A stretch of DNA of 46,770 nt from Mycobacterium sp. (GTDB lineage: Bacteria > Actinomycetota > Actinomycetes > Mycobacteriales > Mycobacteriaceae), in assembly GCA_031292665.1 (NCBI GenBank), contig JARLGR010000198.1:1-46770 (forward strand), written 5' to 3'. The first letter of the stretch is position 1, and every line of letters starts with the position of its first letter. The position numbers were made by a program, and so were the translations under genes. The notes beneath the pieces were generated by a model. The model made no database searches. It was given only the letters and a program-made list of their open reading frames with translations, and was not told the DNA's origin. This document shows, one piece after another, positions 26,076 through 34,991 of the stretch.

Positions 26076-26866
26076 ACAAGCCGATGAAGTTCGAAACACT
26101 GCTGCTCGACGTCGACGCCGATGCCCACGTGGCCACCATCACGCTGAATCGGCCCAACCAGCTCAACGCGTTCAACCGCACCATGTGCGAGGAGATGGCC
26201 CACGTCTGGCGCCTGATCAAACTCGACGAGTCGGTGCACGCGGCGGTGCTGCGAGCCGCCGGTGAGCGGGCGTTCAGCGCGGGCCTGGACATCAAGATTC
26301 CCTACGGCCAGCCCGACAACGTGTGGAACCACGAAGATCCCGGTGAGTCGCTCAGCCCGAAGTGGCAGAAGATGTGGAAACCGGTGGTCTGCGCCGTCAA
26401 CGGCATGTGCACCGCGGGTGCGTTCTACTTCATCAACGAGTCGGATGTGGTCATCTGCTCCGATGACGCAACGTTTTTCGACTCGCACGTCTCGGCCGGC
26501 CTGGTGTGCGCGCTGGAGCCGATCGGCCTGATGCGACGCATCGGTCTCGGTGAGTCGCTGCGCATCGCGCTGATGGGCAACGACGAACGGGTCAGCGCCG
26601 ACACCGCCCTGCGGATCGGATTGGTGTCGGAAGTGGTCGCACCGGAACGGTTGTGGGACCGTGCCCACGAGATCGCCGTGACCATCGCCGCCAAGCCGCC
26701 GTCTGCGACCCAGGGCACCGTCAAAGCGATCTGGGAGTCGCTGGACAAGCCCTATCGCGCCGCCCTGGAGCAGGGACTGATCTACACCCGACTCGGAAAC
26801 CCGCTCGGCACGGCGGAACTCGCCGCCCAGGGCGATGTGGTCCGTCTCCACCCGACGATCCGCTGA
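26072..26866 (+). CDS. Enoyl-CoA hydratase/isomerase (crotonase fold)
   Basis: About 264 residues, starting at the ATG that overlaps the previous stop (ATGA). The oxyanion strand is RAAGERAFSAGLDIKIPYG, and the active-site region reads NGMCTAGAFYFINESDVVI and ATFFDSHVSAGLVCALEP. Neither classical hydratase Glu is evident; Tyr and His-type residues occupy the positions. It is a likely duplicate of the gene at 25263, diverged in its active site. The TGATG junction couples it to the ligase downstream. Confidence 0.83.
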   Translation: MNKPMKFETLLLDVDADAHVATITLNRPNQLNAFNRTMCEEMAHVWRLIKLDESVHAAVLRAAGERAFSAGLDIKIPYGQPDNVWNHEDPGESLSPKWQKMWKPVVCAVNGMCTAGAFYFINESDVVICSDDATFFDSHVSAGLVCALEPIGLMRRIGLGESLRIALMGNDERVSADTALRIGLVSEVVAPERLWDRAHEIAVTIAAKPPSATQGTVKAIWESLDKPYRAALEQGLIYTRLGNPLGTAELAAQGDVVRLHPTIR

Positions 26867-28338
26867 TGGCTGGGCACCCGCTCAGTCGGCGCATCGCCGA
26901 TGTCCTGAACCTGCAGCCGGATTCACCCGCGATCGAGTATGACCGGCAATGGGTGTCTTGGCGCCGCGTCGGCGACACGGCGGGGCGGGTGGCGTCGTTG
27001 GCCGCCGACCACAGCACGGGCATCGGGATGCTGCTGCGCAACCGGCCGGGCCACGTGGCGGCCTTCCTGGGCGTGCTGCTGGCCGGTGGAACTGTCGTCG
27101 TCATCAATCCTGCCCGCGGTGACGATCGCACCCGGGCCGATATCGCCGCGCTACGGCTGCCGCTGATCCTCGGCGAGAGCGACGACCTGACCAGGCTGGT
27201 CGTCGCGGAGGCGGGCGCCGCGACGGTGTCGATCCCGGGCAGCCTGGACGGGCCGCCGACGTCCCGGGGGCGGCTCGCCGCAACCGATGCCGGACCCGGC
27301 GTAGCGGTGCGGATGCTGACCAGCGGAACGACCGGTCCGCCCAAACGGGTCGACCTCGGCTACGACATGCTGGCGCGCAGTGCGATGGGTGCCGATCCCG
27401 ACACCGCGCCGGTGCCCACGGAACTGCGGCGCGGCGTCGCGATCGTCAACTCGCCGTTGGTTCACATCGGCGGGGTTTTCCGGGTGCTGCAATGCGTCGC
27501 CGAGGCCCGACCGTTTGTCCTCCTGGAGAGATTCGAGCTCACCATGTGGGCCGACGCAGTGCGCAGGCACCGGCCCCGCGCGGTATCCCTCGTGCCGGCT
27601 GCCCTGCGGACCGTCCTGCACTCCGACCTGACCCGCGCCGACTTGGCCGGCATTCGCGCCGTCACCTGCGGGACCGCTCCGCTGTCGGCCGACGACGCCG
27701 ACGCCTTCACCGAGAAGTACGGCATCCCCGTCCTGACCTCCTATGCCGCAACGGAGTTCGGAGGCGGCGTCGCCGGCTGGACCCTCGCCGATCACCAGAA
27801 GTACTGGCGGGCCAAGCGGGGCAGCGTCGGCCGGGCCAATCCGGGCGCCCGGCTTCGAGTGGTCGATGACGAGGGCGCGCCGCTCGGGCCCGACGAGGTC
27901 GGTCTCCTGGAGGTCAAACCGGGCCAGCTGGGAACGTCGGCGCCATGGATGCGGACCACCGACATGGCGCGCATCGACACCGACGGCTTCCTCTGGATCG
28001 TCGGCCGCGCCGACCAGGCCATCATTCGCGGCGGGTTCAAGGTGATGCCCGACGACATAAGCGCCGCCCTGGAGGGACACCCCGCGGTGGCCGGCGCTGC
28101 GGTGGTCGCCCGACCCGACGCGCGCCTCGGCGAGACGCCGGTCGCCATGGTGGAACTGCGCGGTTCCGCCTCCTCCGACGCCGACGCGCTGACCGAGTAT
28201 CTGCGAAGCAGGCTGGCGGGCTATGAGGTTCCCACCGACATCGCGATCGTCGAGACGATCCCGCGAACACCCTCCGGTAAAGCCGATCTCAGCGCCGTCA
28301 GGCGATTCTTCGACGCTGCTGCGCAACATGCCCGCTGA
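26866..28338 (+). CDS. Acyl-CoA synthetase / AMP-binding ligase, short form
   Basis: A 490-residue adenylate-forming ligase, shorter than its neighbours mainly in the N-terminal domain. The P-loop is LTSGTTGPPKRVDLGY, with Arg where Gly is usual after PK. Other marks are SYAATEFGGGVAGW, the hinge GRADQAIIRGGFKV and the C-terminal Lys in PRTPSGKADLSAV. The start is the ATG of a TGATG junction with the crotonase upstream, so translation is coupled. It is the first of three consecutive ligases and has clearly diverged from the other two. Confidence 0.86.
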   Translation: MAGHPLSRRIADVLNLQPDSPAIEYDRQWVSWRRVGDTAGRVASLAADHSTGIGMLLRNRPGHVAAFLGVLLAGGTVVVINPARGDDRTRADIAALRLPLILGESDDLTRLVVAEAGAATVSIPGSLDGPPTSRGRLAATDAGPGVAVRMLTSGTTGPPKRVDLGYDMLARSAMGADPDTAPVPTELRRGVAIVNSPLVHIGGVFRVLQCVAEARPFVLLERFELTMWADAVRRHRPRAVSLVPAALRTVLHSDLTRADLAGIRAVTCGTAPLSADDADAFTEKYGIPVLTSYAATEFGGGVAGWTLADHQKYWRAKRGSVGRANPGARLRVVDDEGAPLGPDEVGLLEVKPGQLGTSAPWMRTTDMARIDTDGFLWIVGRADQAIIRGGFKVMPDDISAALEGHPAVAGAAVVARPDARLGETPVAMVELRGSASSDADALTEYLRSRLAGYEVPTDIAIVETIPRTPSGKADLSAVRRFFDAAAQHAR

Positions 28339-29911
28339 CTCCACGGTCGCCGAAGTCCTGCAACGCCAAGCCGGCGCGCGCGGAAACCACCCGCTTCTGG
28401 TCTGCGACAGCGACCGCATCAGCTACGCCGAGGCCGAGCGCCACTCGAGCGAGCTCGCCCGCGGCCTGATCGCTCTCGGCGCGGGCAAGGGCACGCACAT
28501 CGGGTTGCTCTACCCCAACGGGGCCGAGTTCGTCGTCGGGATGCTGGCCGCCGCACGCATCGGTGCCGTGGTGATCCCGTTTTCCACCTTCGTCACACCT
28601 CGCGAGATGCGCGAGCAGCTCGTTGACAGCGACGTCGAATTACTCCTGGCCGCGGGGTCGTTCCGTTCGCACGACTACGTGCACCGGCTCGCGGAGGTGA
28701 TTGCGGACCCGAGCTTTTACTCCGATAGCCGGTTGTTCGCCACCGCCACGCCCCGGCTGCGTCAGGTGGGGATCAGCTACCCACCGGGCGCGGTGCCGCA
28801 CACCCGTGACATCGATCGGATCTACCGATTGGCCGACACTGTCGACCCGGCGCTGCTGGCCGCGATGCAGGACGACGTCGCCGGCTGCGATCCGCTCGCC
28901 GTCGTGTACACGTCGGGCTCGACGAGCGCCCCGAAGGGGGTGGTGCACACGCACGGCTCCCTGCTCGGACATCAGCGCAACCTCAACGAGGTGCGCGGTT
29001 TGACGGCCGGAGAGAAACTCTTCTGCAATTCGCCGTTCTTCTGGATCGGCGGCTTCGCCTTCGGGCTGCTTGCCACCCTGGTAGCCGGGTCGACGCTGGT
29101 GTGCTCCAACGCCATCGATGCCGGTGCGACACTCGACCTGCTCGAAGCCGAAAAGCCCACCATGACCAATGGTTTCGCCGCTGGGATCACCCACCTTGCC
29201 GCACACCCGAGCTTCGCGTCCCGCGACCTGTCGTCGATGCGGCGGGGCAACCTCTACCCGATCATGGCGCCAGCCGCGAGACCAGTTGACCCGGAACTGC
29301 GGCACAACATGCTGGGCATGACCGAAGCCGGCAGCGTCGTGCTGATCAGCGACGACGAATCCGACCAGCCCGAAAGCCGTCGCGGGTCGTTCGGCAAACC
29401 GGCACCCGGCTTCGAGGCCATGATCCTGGCACCGGATGCCTCGGGAGTCGGTGAGCTGTGCATCCGCGGGCCGCACCTGATGCAGCGATACCACAAGCGC
29501 AGTCGCGAGGAGTGCTTCGATGCCGACGGTTGGTTTCACACCGGCGACCTGGTGCGCACCGACGCCGACGGGTTCTTCTACTTCGCCGGTCGGCGCGGCG
29601 CGATGATCAAGACCTCGGGCGCCAACGTCTCGGCGCCCGAGGTGGAAAACGCCATCACGAAGGTCACCGGCGGGCTGCCGGCTTACGTCGTCGCCATCCC
29701 CGACGCCGACCGCGGGCAGGCCGTGGCCGCGGTCATCGCCCAACCCGAGGGCGCCGCGTTCGACGAGGCGGTACTGCGCGAGCGCCTCAAGGCGGAACTG
29801 TCCACGTACAAGATACCCAAACGATTCCTCGCCCTGCCCCGCAACGAGATACCGCTCTTGTCGAGCGGCAAAGTCGATAGGCAGCAGCTGAAGAAGCTCT
29901 TCGATGCGTGA
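28328..29911 (+). CDS. Acyl-CoA synthetase / class I adenylate-forming ligase
   Basis: A 527-residue ligase with VVYTSGSTSAPKGVVHTHGS (P-loop with Ser for the usual second Gly), NSPFFWIGGFAFGLLATL, GMTEAGSVVLIS and the hinge GRRGAMIKTSGANV. The C-terminal Lys is in LLSSGKVDRQQL. It begins at ATG 28328 inside the end of the previous gene. It is a tandem paralogue of the next gene: the P-loop, the PFFW-GGF segment and the GMTE motif agree. The pair may activate two related acids. Confidence 0.87.
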   Translation: MPADSTVAEVLQRQAGARGNHPLLVCDSDRISYAEAERHSSELARGLIALGAGKGTHIGLLYPNGAEFVVGMLAAARIGAVVIPFSTFVTPREMREQLVDSDVELLLAAGSFRSHDYVHRLAEVIADPSFYSDSRLFATATPRLRQVGISYPPGAVPHTRDIDRIYRLADTVDPALLAAMQDDVAGCDPLAVVYTSGSTSAPKGVVHTHGSLLGHQRNLNEVRGLTAGEKLFCNSPFFWIGGFAFGLLATLVAGSTLVCSNAIDAGATLDLLEAEKPTMTNGFAAGITHLAAHPSFASRDLSSMRRGNLYPIMAPAARPVDPELRHNMLGMTEAGSVVLISDDESDQPESRRGSFGKPAPGFEAMILAPDASGVGELCIRGPHLMQRYHKRSREECFDADGWFHTGDLVRTDADGFFYFAGRRGAMIKTSGANVSAPEVENAITKVTGGLPAYVVAIPDADRGQAVAAVIAQPEGAAFDEAVLRERLKAELSTYKIPKRFLALPRNEIPLLSSGKVDRQQLKKLFDA

Positions 29912-31457
29912 AACGATCGACCGACTGGTGCGGACCCGCGCCGCACACGACGGCGCCAAGCCGATGGTGATCGACCCTAACTCCCGGCTCACTTACCGCG
30001 AGCTCGACACGACCACAAGGGATTTGGCCGCGGCCTTTGTCGAAGCCGACGTAGGGAAGGGCACCCGCGTCGGGCTGATCATGCCCAACGGCGTCCGCTG
30101 GGTGCAAGTGGCCATCGCGCTGGCCCGCATCGGGGCCGTGCTGGTTCCGCTCAGCACCCTGCTGAAGCCCGGTGAACTGGTCGCGCAACTGCGGGCCGCA
30201 TCGGTGCAATTCCTGGTGAGCGTCGAGGAATTCCGGGGCCACCGCTATCTGGACGAGATGCGGACTCCGCGGCCGACCGGACTCCCGACCCTACGCCATA
30301 TCTGGACGGCAGACCGGCTGGCCCACGCCCCCGCCGGTGACGGGGCACGCCGGGTGATCGATGCGATGACCGACACGGTCACCCCAGCCGATCCGCTGGT
30401 CATCATCTTCACCTCGGGCAGCAGCGGGGCGCCCAAGGGGGTCGTGCACTCGCACGGCAGCGCGTTGGGCGCGGTGCGGTCCGGCCTTGCGGCGCGGTGC
30501 ATCACGGCCGACGCCCGTCTGTATCTGCCGATGCCGTTTTTCTGGGTGGGCGGCTTCGGGAGCGGAATCCTGTCGACGCTGTCGGCCGGCGCCACCCTGG
30601 TTACCGAGGAAATCCCCCGGCCGGACACGACGCTGCGGCTGCTGGAAATCGAGGGGGTCACACTGTTTCGCGGCTGGCCCGATCAGGCCGAGGCGCTGTC
30701 GCGGCACGCCGCAACGGTCGGCGCCGACCTCTCGTCGTTGCGGGCGGGCAGCATGCAAGCGCTGCTACCGCCCGAGCAGCGTGCCGCGCCCGGCGCGCGG
30801 GCCGCACTGTTCGGCATGACGGAGACCTTCGGGCCCTACTGCGGCTTCCCCGCCGACACCGACATGCCGCCAACCGCCTGGGGCAGCTGCGGGAAACCGT
30901 TCCCCGGCATGGAGGTCCGCATCGTTGACCCCGACACCGGCGAGCCGGCCGCACCGAAAGCCACGGGCATGATCGAAGTTCGCGGACCGCACACGCTGCG
31001 GGGCATCTGCGGCCGCAGCCGAGAAGAGCTGTTCACCCCCGACGGCTTCTACCCCACCGGCGACCTCGGCCACCTCGACGACGACGGGTTCCTGTTCGAC
31101 CACGGCCGATCCGACGACATGTTCAAAGTCAGCGGCGCGACCGTCTACCCCGGCGAGGTCGAGCGGGGGCTGCGTACCATTGCCGGCGTCGATAACGCCT
31201 TCGTCACCAACGTGCCCGGCGCGCAGGGCGAACGAGTCGGAGCTGCTGTGGTGTGCGGTGACCCCGCGCTCACGGCCGAGCAGCTGCGCAGCTCCGCGCG
31301 CACTCTGTTGAGCGCATTCAAGGTGCCGACGGTGTGGCTGGTGCTGGAATCCGACGACGACGTCCCGCGCGGCAGCACCGGCAAGGTCGACACCCGTCGG
31401 CTGCGGGAGATGTTGATCGACGCAATCCAGCCTTACTGGACCCGCGTCCAGGGCTGA
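29904..31457 (+). CDS. Acyl-CoA synthetase / class I adenylate-forming ligase
   Basis: A 517-residue ligase with IIFTSGSSGAPKGVVHSHGS, PMPFFWVGGFGSGILSTL, GMTETFGPYCGF and the hinge DHGRSDDMFKVSGATVYPGE. The C-terminal Lys is in PRGSTGKVDTRRL. It overlaps the previous gene by eight bases and is its closest relative here. It is the last gene of the six-gene operon, and its final 25 bases overlap the convergent secreted-protein gene at 31433, so the two transcripts run into each other. Confidence 0.87.
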   Translation: MRETIDRLVRTRAAHDGAKPMVIDPNSRLTYRELDTTTRDLAAAFVEADVGKGTRVGLIMPNGVRWVQVAIALARIGAVLVPLSTLLKPGELVAQLRAASVQFLVSVEEFRGHRYLDEMRTPRPTGLPTLRHIWTADRLAHAPAGDGARRVIDAMTDTVTPADPLVIIFTSGSSGAPKGVVHSHGSALGAVRSGLAARCITADARLYLPMPFFWVGGFGSGILSTLSAGATLVTEEIPRPDTTLRLLEIEGVTLFRGWPDQAEALSRHAATVGADLSSLRAGSMQALLPPEQRAAPGARAALFGMTETFGPYCGFPADTDMPPTAWGSCGKPFPGMEVRIVDPDTGEPAAPKATGMIEVRGPHTLRGICGRSREELFTPDGFYPTGDLGHLDDDGFLFDHGRSDDMFKVSGATVYPGEVERGLRTIAGVDNAFVTNVPGAQGERVGAAVVCGDPALTAEQLRSSARTLLSAFKVPTVWLVLESDDDVPRGSTGKVDTRRLREMLIDAIQPYWTRVQG

Positions 31458-31795
31458 CAGTTCTGCGACTCGAAGGCCTTAACCGTTGAGTTGATATTCG
31501 CGTACATCGGACCGATGGAAGTATTCGTCTGAAGTACATGATCCTTGGCCGCATCAGGTGTGCTGTAGGTAAACCACGAGCACATCGAGTCCTGGGTCGG
31601 CACGTTGTTTATCCACACCCCGAAGGTCGAGCCCGACCCGCCCGTGTGGTAAAGGCCCGGTGCGATGTCAGGCCCGACGACGAAGACACCGTTCCCGGGG
31701 ATCGGGTCCATCGGATCGGCAACGGCCGGCGGTGCGAGCGCGATGGCTGTCGCGGCTGCCACGAAGACGGCCGATGCGCGAAGCGTTCGGGGCAT
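31433..31795 (-). CDS. Small secreted hypothetical protein
   Basis: About 120 residues. An N-terminal signal peptide is clear: basic MPRTLRAS, a hydrophobic stretch VFVAAATAIALAPP, and an AVA-DP cleavage region near residue 26. The mature part contains NGVFVVGPDIAPGLYHTGG and two Cys (in SMCSWF and SQNCQPW) that could form a disulfide. The ATG at 31795 has GGAGAG upstream and is preferred over earlier Met codons. I do not recognise a function; small exported proteins of this kind are common in mycobacteria. It converges on the last ligase gene. Confidence 0.7.
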   Translation of the reverse strand: MPRTLRASAVFVAAATAIALAPPAVADPMDPIPGNGVFVVGPDIAPGLYHTGGSGSTFGVWINNVPTQDSMCSWFTYSTPDAAKDHVLQTNTSIGPMYANINSTVKAFESQNCQPWTRVQ

Positions 31796-31872
31796 TGTTC
31801 TCTCCATTTTGTTGCCCACCCCAGTGGCAGCGTAAGCCCAGGCGGGCATAGTCAACAACAGCTAAGCCCAGC

Positions 31873-32565
31873 TCACCGAGACGCCGAACGACTCGCGTCC
31901 GCAACGACCCCGCGCGCGACGAGGTGGTCGATCAGGGGAACCGCGCCGGCGGCGAGATGCTCCGACATCGCGGCGCGCGCGCGCTTCTCGTCGTGAGCCG
32001 CGAGCGCCGCCACGATTCGCCGATGGTCTTTATTTGACTGGCCGGGCCAGCCCTCGATCGTCGGGAACACCGATTCGGGCGCATAGCGGGTGATTTGGGA
32101 CATCAACTGGGCGAGCTTGGGCGAGTCTGCGGCGACGTTGATCGCCCGGTGGAACTCATGGTTCAGGCGAACCGTGTGCTCGTGGTCGTTACCGGCGTAG
32201 GCCTTTTCCAGCCGGGCCTGGATCTCCTTGAGCTCCTTCAGTTGCTCGTCGGTGATGTTGACGGCCGCCCGCGCGGCCAGTTCCCCGCCGACATGGGCCT
32301 GTACGTTCGCTACGTCGGTGACGTCCCGGCCGGTTACCGGCAAGACCACGAAGCCGCGACGCGGCTGCTGATCGATCAGGCCTTCGGCGCGCAGGGCGAA
32401 CAGCGCCTCGCGCACGGGTGTGACGCTGATCCCCAACTCCGCGGCCAACTGGTCCAACCGAATGTAGGTTCCCGCGGCATAGGTGCCATCGAAGATCCGG
32501 GCGCGGATCAGCCGCGCGACGTCGTCGGAAAGTTGAGGTCGCACCGCGAAATCCGGAACGCTCAT
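31873..32565 (-). CDS. GntR family regulator, FCD subfamily
   Basis: About 230 residues. The N-terminal winged helix is marked by LAAELGISVTPVREALFALR and ends in RRGFVV. The C-terminal FCD domain keeps its metal ligands in NHEFHRAI, KDHRRIVAAL and MSEHLAAG. Such regulators sense small acids or CoA-linked metabolites. It is the last gene of the minus-strand operon SDR-thiolase-CoA transferase-FadE-GntR, so it may control its own operon and the divergent one through the palindrome at 37017. The ATG at 32565 lies four bases past the stop of the dehydrogenase gene. Confidence 0.87.
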   Translation of the reverse strand: MSVPDFAVRPQLSDDVARLIRARIFDGTYAAGTYIRLDQLAAELGISVTPVREALFALRAEGLIDQQPRRGFVVLPVTGRDVTDVANVQAHVGGELAARAAVNITDEQLKELKEIQARLEKAYAGNDHEHTVRLNHEFHRAINVAADSPKLAQLMSQITRYAPESVFPTIEGWPGQSNKDHRRIVAALAAHDEKRARAAMSEHLAAGAVPLIDHLVARGVVADASRSASR

Positions 32566-32569
32566 CGGT

Positions 32570-33763
32570 TCACACCTGATACTCGGCGAGCAGCCGCTTG
32601 CTGATGATGGACTTCTGGATTTCGCTGGTCCCCTCGCCGATGAGCAGGAACGGCGCATCGCGCATCAGCCGTTCGATCTCATATTCCTTGGAGTAGCCGT
32701 AGCCGCCGTGGATCCGGAAGCTCTGCTGGGTGACCTCGGAACAGTACTCGCTGGCAAGATATTTCGCCATTCCCGCGGCGACGTCGTTGCGCTCCCCGGA
32801 ATCTTTCAGCCGCGCCGCGTTGACCATCATCAGATGTGCGGCTTCCACTTTGGTCGCCATCTCGGCCAGCTGGAACGCGATGGCCTGGTGCTCGGCGATC
32901 GGCTTGCCGAACGTGTGACGCAGCTGGGCGTAGCGCACCGCCAGCTCGAAGGCACGCAGCCCGATACCACAGGCTCGGGCCGACACGTTGACCCGGCCGA
33001 CCTCGATACCGTCCATCATCTGAAAGAAGCCCCGCCCCGGGGTACCGCCGAGAACGTCGTCGGCGCTTGCCTGGTAGCCGTCGAAGATGAGCTCGGTGGT
33101 GTCGATGCCTTTGTACCCGAGCTTGTCGATCTTGCCGGGGATCACCAGGCCCGGGAGTACTTCGCCGAAGCCGGTCGGCTTTTCGACGAGGAACGCGGTC
33201 AGGTTGCGATGCGGCTTTTCCGCGCCTTCGTCGGTGCGCACCAGTACGGCGATCAGCGTCGAGCTGCCCCCGTTGGTCAACCACATCTTCTGGCCGTTGA
33301 TGGTGTAGCCGCCATCCGGATTGCGTTGCGCCCGAGTGCGGATCGCGGCGACGTCGGAACCCAGCTCCGGCTCCGACATCGAGAACGCGCCGCGGGTCTC
33401 ACCGGTTGCCATGCGCGGCAGGAAGCGCTGCTGCTGGGCGTCGGTGCCGTGCTGACGCAGCATGTAGGCCACGATGAAGTGGGTGTTTAGCACCCCGGAC
33501 ACGCTCATCCATCCGCGCGCCAGCTCTTCGACGCACAGCGCGTACGTCAGCAGCGACTCTCCCAGGCCCCCGTACTCCTGGGGAATCATCAGTCCGAACA
33601 GGCCCATGTCCCGCATCTGGTCGACCATGTGCTGCGGGTAGGTGTCACCGCGTTCAAGTTCGGCCGCATTGGGAATGACTTCTTTCTCGACGAATTGCCT
33701 TACCGTGGCGATGATCTCGGTTTGGAACTCCGTCAGGCCAAGGGTCTGGGCGAGTTTGGTCAT
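32570..33763 (-). CDS. Acyl-CoA dehydrogenase (FadE family)
   Basis: A 397-residue dehydrogenase of standard single-subunit (homotetramer) type. It has GLMIPQEYGGLGES, GAFSMSEPELGSDVAAIRTR, YTINGQKMWLTNGG, the ARACGIG helix and IHGGYGYSKEYEIERLMRDA. The catalytic Glu is in LIGEGTSEIQK. It would oxidise a short or branched acyl-CoA. The ATG at 33763 follows GGAGAAAGACAG. It lies between the CoA transferase and GntR genes in one operon. Confidence 0.9.
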   Translation of the reverse strand: MTKLAQTLGLTEFQTEIIATVRQFVEKEVIPNAAELERGDTYPQHMVDQMRDMGLFGLMIPQEYGGLGESLLTYALCVEELARGWMSVSGVLNTHFIVAYMLRQHGTDAQQQRFLPRMATGETRGAFSMSEPELGSDVAAIRTRAQRNPDGGYTINGQKMWLTNGGSSTLIAVLVRTDEGAEKPHRNLTAFLVEKPTGFGEVLPGLVIPGKIDKLGYKGIDTTELIFDGYQASADDVLGGTPGRGFFQMMDGIEVGRVNVSARACGIGLRAFELAVRYAQLRHTFGKPIAEHQAIAFQLAEMATKVEAAHLMMVNAARLKDSGERNDVAAGMAKYLASEYCSEVTQQSFRIHGGYGYSKEYEIERLMRDAPFLLIGEGTSEIQKSIISKRLLAEYQV

Positions 33764-33788
33764 CCGCTGTCTTTCTCCTTCGGGTCGC

Positions 33789-34991
33789 TCAGCAGCCGAT
33801 CGTCTTTGCGTTCGTCAGGCGCTCTATGTCGGCGGTTGCCAAACCCAGGCGATGCTGGAGGACATCCGCGGTGTCCTCTCCGAGCGCGGGAGCGGCCGTG
33901 CTGGCGGGATGGGTGCCGTCGAACGCGGCCGGCAGAGCTGGGGCGAGATAGTCGCCGAGGCCCGGTTGATGCAACCGGGAGAACAGCGGATTAGCGGTCA
34001 CCTTCGGGCCCGCAGCGGCCTGCGCGAAGGTGCAGTACCGTTCGAACAGCACTGTGGTGCCCGACAGTGCGGTGGTGATTTCGTCGGCCGTGTGATCGGC
34101 GAACCAGGTGCCGAACAGCCCGGACAGCACGTCGCGGTAGCGGTAGCGGTCACCTTCCGAGCCGAAATCCACTCCGAGAGCCTCCGCGAGCGCCGCTACC
34201 GCGGCCCCGGTGCCCGTCACCTCGACCAGGTCGCGAAAGTGCCGCCCGGTCAAGGCGACGACCATGAACCCGGCCCCGTCACGGCTGGTGAAGTTCTGGC
34301 CATACTGGCCGTAAATGGCGTTGCCCAGACGCTCGCGTTGCGTCCCGTTGACCTGAGGCTCAGTCAGCAGACCCAGGTTTCCCGCGGTGGCCAGCGCGAC
34401 GTCCTCCAGTGCCAGGCTGATCCGCGCACCGGCCCCGGACTGGTCGCGGCGGCGGACGGCGGCGACGACGGCAAGGGCGGCGTACAAGCCGCAGCACACA
34501 TCCCACGCCGGCAGCACGTGATTGATCGGTCCGTCGTGGTCGGCCGGGCCCGTGATGAGCGGGAAGCCGATGCCCGCGTTCACGGTGTAGTCCACCCCGG
34601 TGGAACCGTCGCCACGGCCCAGCAGTTGCACGTGGATGACGTCGGAACGCTTGGCCGCCAGGCAGTCATGGCTCAGCCAGGACAGGCCGGCGGCATTGGT
34701 CACCACGATGCCGTCACCCTCGATGATCAGCCGCTGGGTCAGCTCTTGGCCCTCCGCCGAGCGCAGGTCGATGGTGGCAGAACGCTTTCCCTTGTTCAGG
34801 CCGGTCCAGTAGATCGACGTGCCGTCCGCTGCCAGCGGCCACCGTTGGACGTCCGACGCGCCGCCGATCGGGTCGATCCGGATCACCTGCGCGCCAAGCT
34901 GACTCAGCGTCATTCCGCACAGGGGCGCGGCGACGAAGCTGGACACCTCCACCACCGTGAGCCCGCTCAGCGGCAACGCCGGGTCGTTCAT
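33789..34991 (-). CDS. Class III CoA transferase family (resembles 2-methylfumaryl-CoA isomerase)
   Basis: About 400 residues. The N terminus has VVEVSSFVAAPLCGMTLSQL, then IRIDPIGGASDVQRWPLA and GLNKGKRSATIDLRSAEG, all CaiB/BaiF marks. From memory, the FVAAPL-GMTL and IDPIGG-RWPL segments are closest to enzymes annotated as 2-methylfumaryl-CoA isomerase, an intramolecular CoA transferase. That assignment is tentative, and racemase or transferase roles remain possible. The ATG at 34991 overlaps the thiolase stop (ATGA). The dehydrogenase follows 25 bases downstream. Confidence 0.8.
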   Translation of the reverse strand: MNDPALPLSGLTVVEVSSFVAAPLCGMTLSQLGAQVIRIDPIGGASDVQRWPLAADGTSIYWTGLNKGKRSATIDLRSAEGQELTQRLIIEGDGIVVTNAAGLSWLSHDCLAAKRSDVIHVQLLGRGDGSTGVDYTVNAGIGFPLITGPADHDGPINHVLPAWDVCCGLYAALAVVAAVRRRDQSGAGARISLALEDVALATAGNLGLLTEPQVNGTQRERLGNAIYGQYGQNFTSRDGAGFMVVALTGRHFRDLVEVTGTGAAVAALAEALGVDFGSEGDRYRYRDVLSGLFGTWFADHTADEITTALSGTTVLFERYCTFAQAAAGPKVTANPLFSRLHQPGLGDYLAPALPAAFDGTHPASTAAPALGEDTADVLQHRLGLATADIERLTNAKTIGC

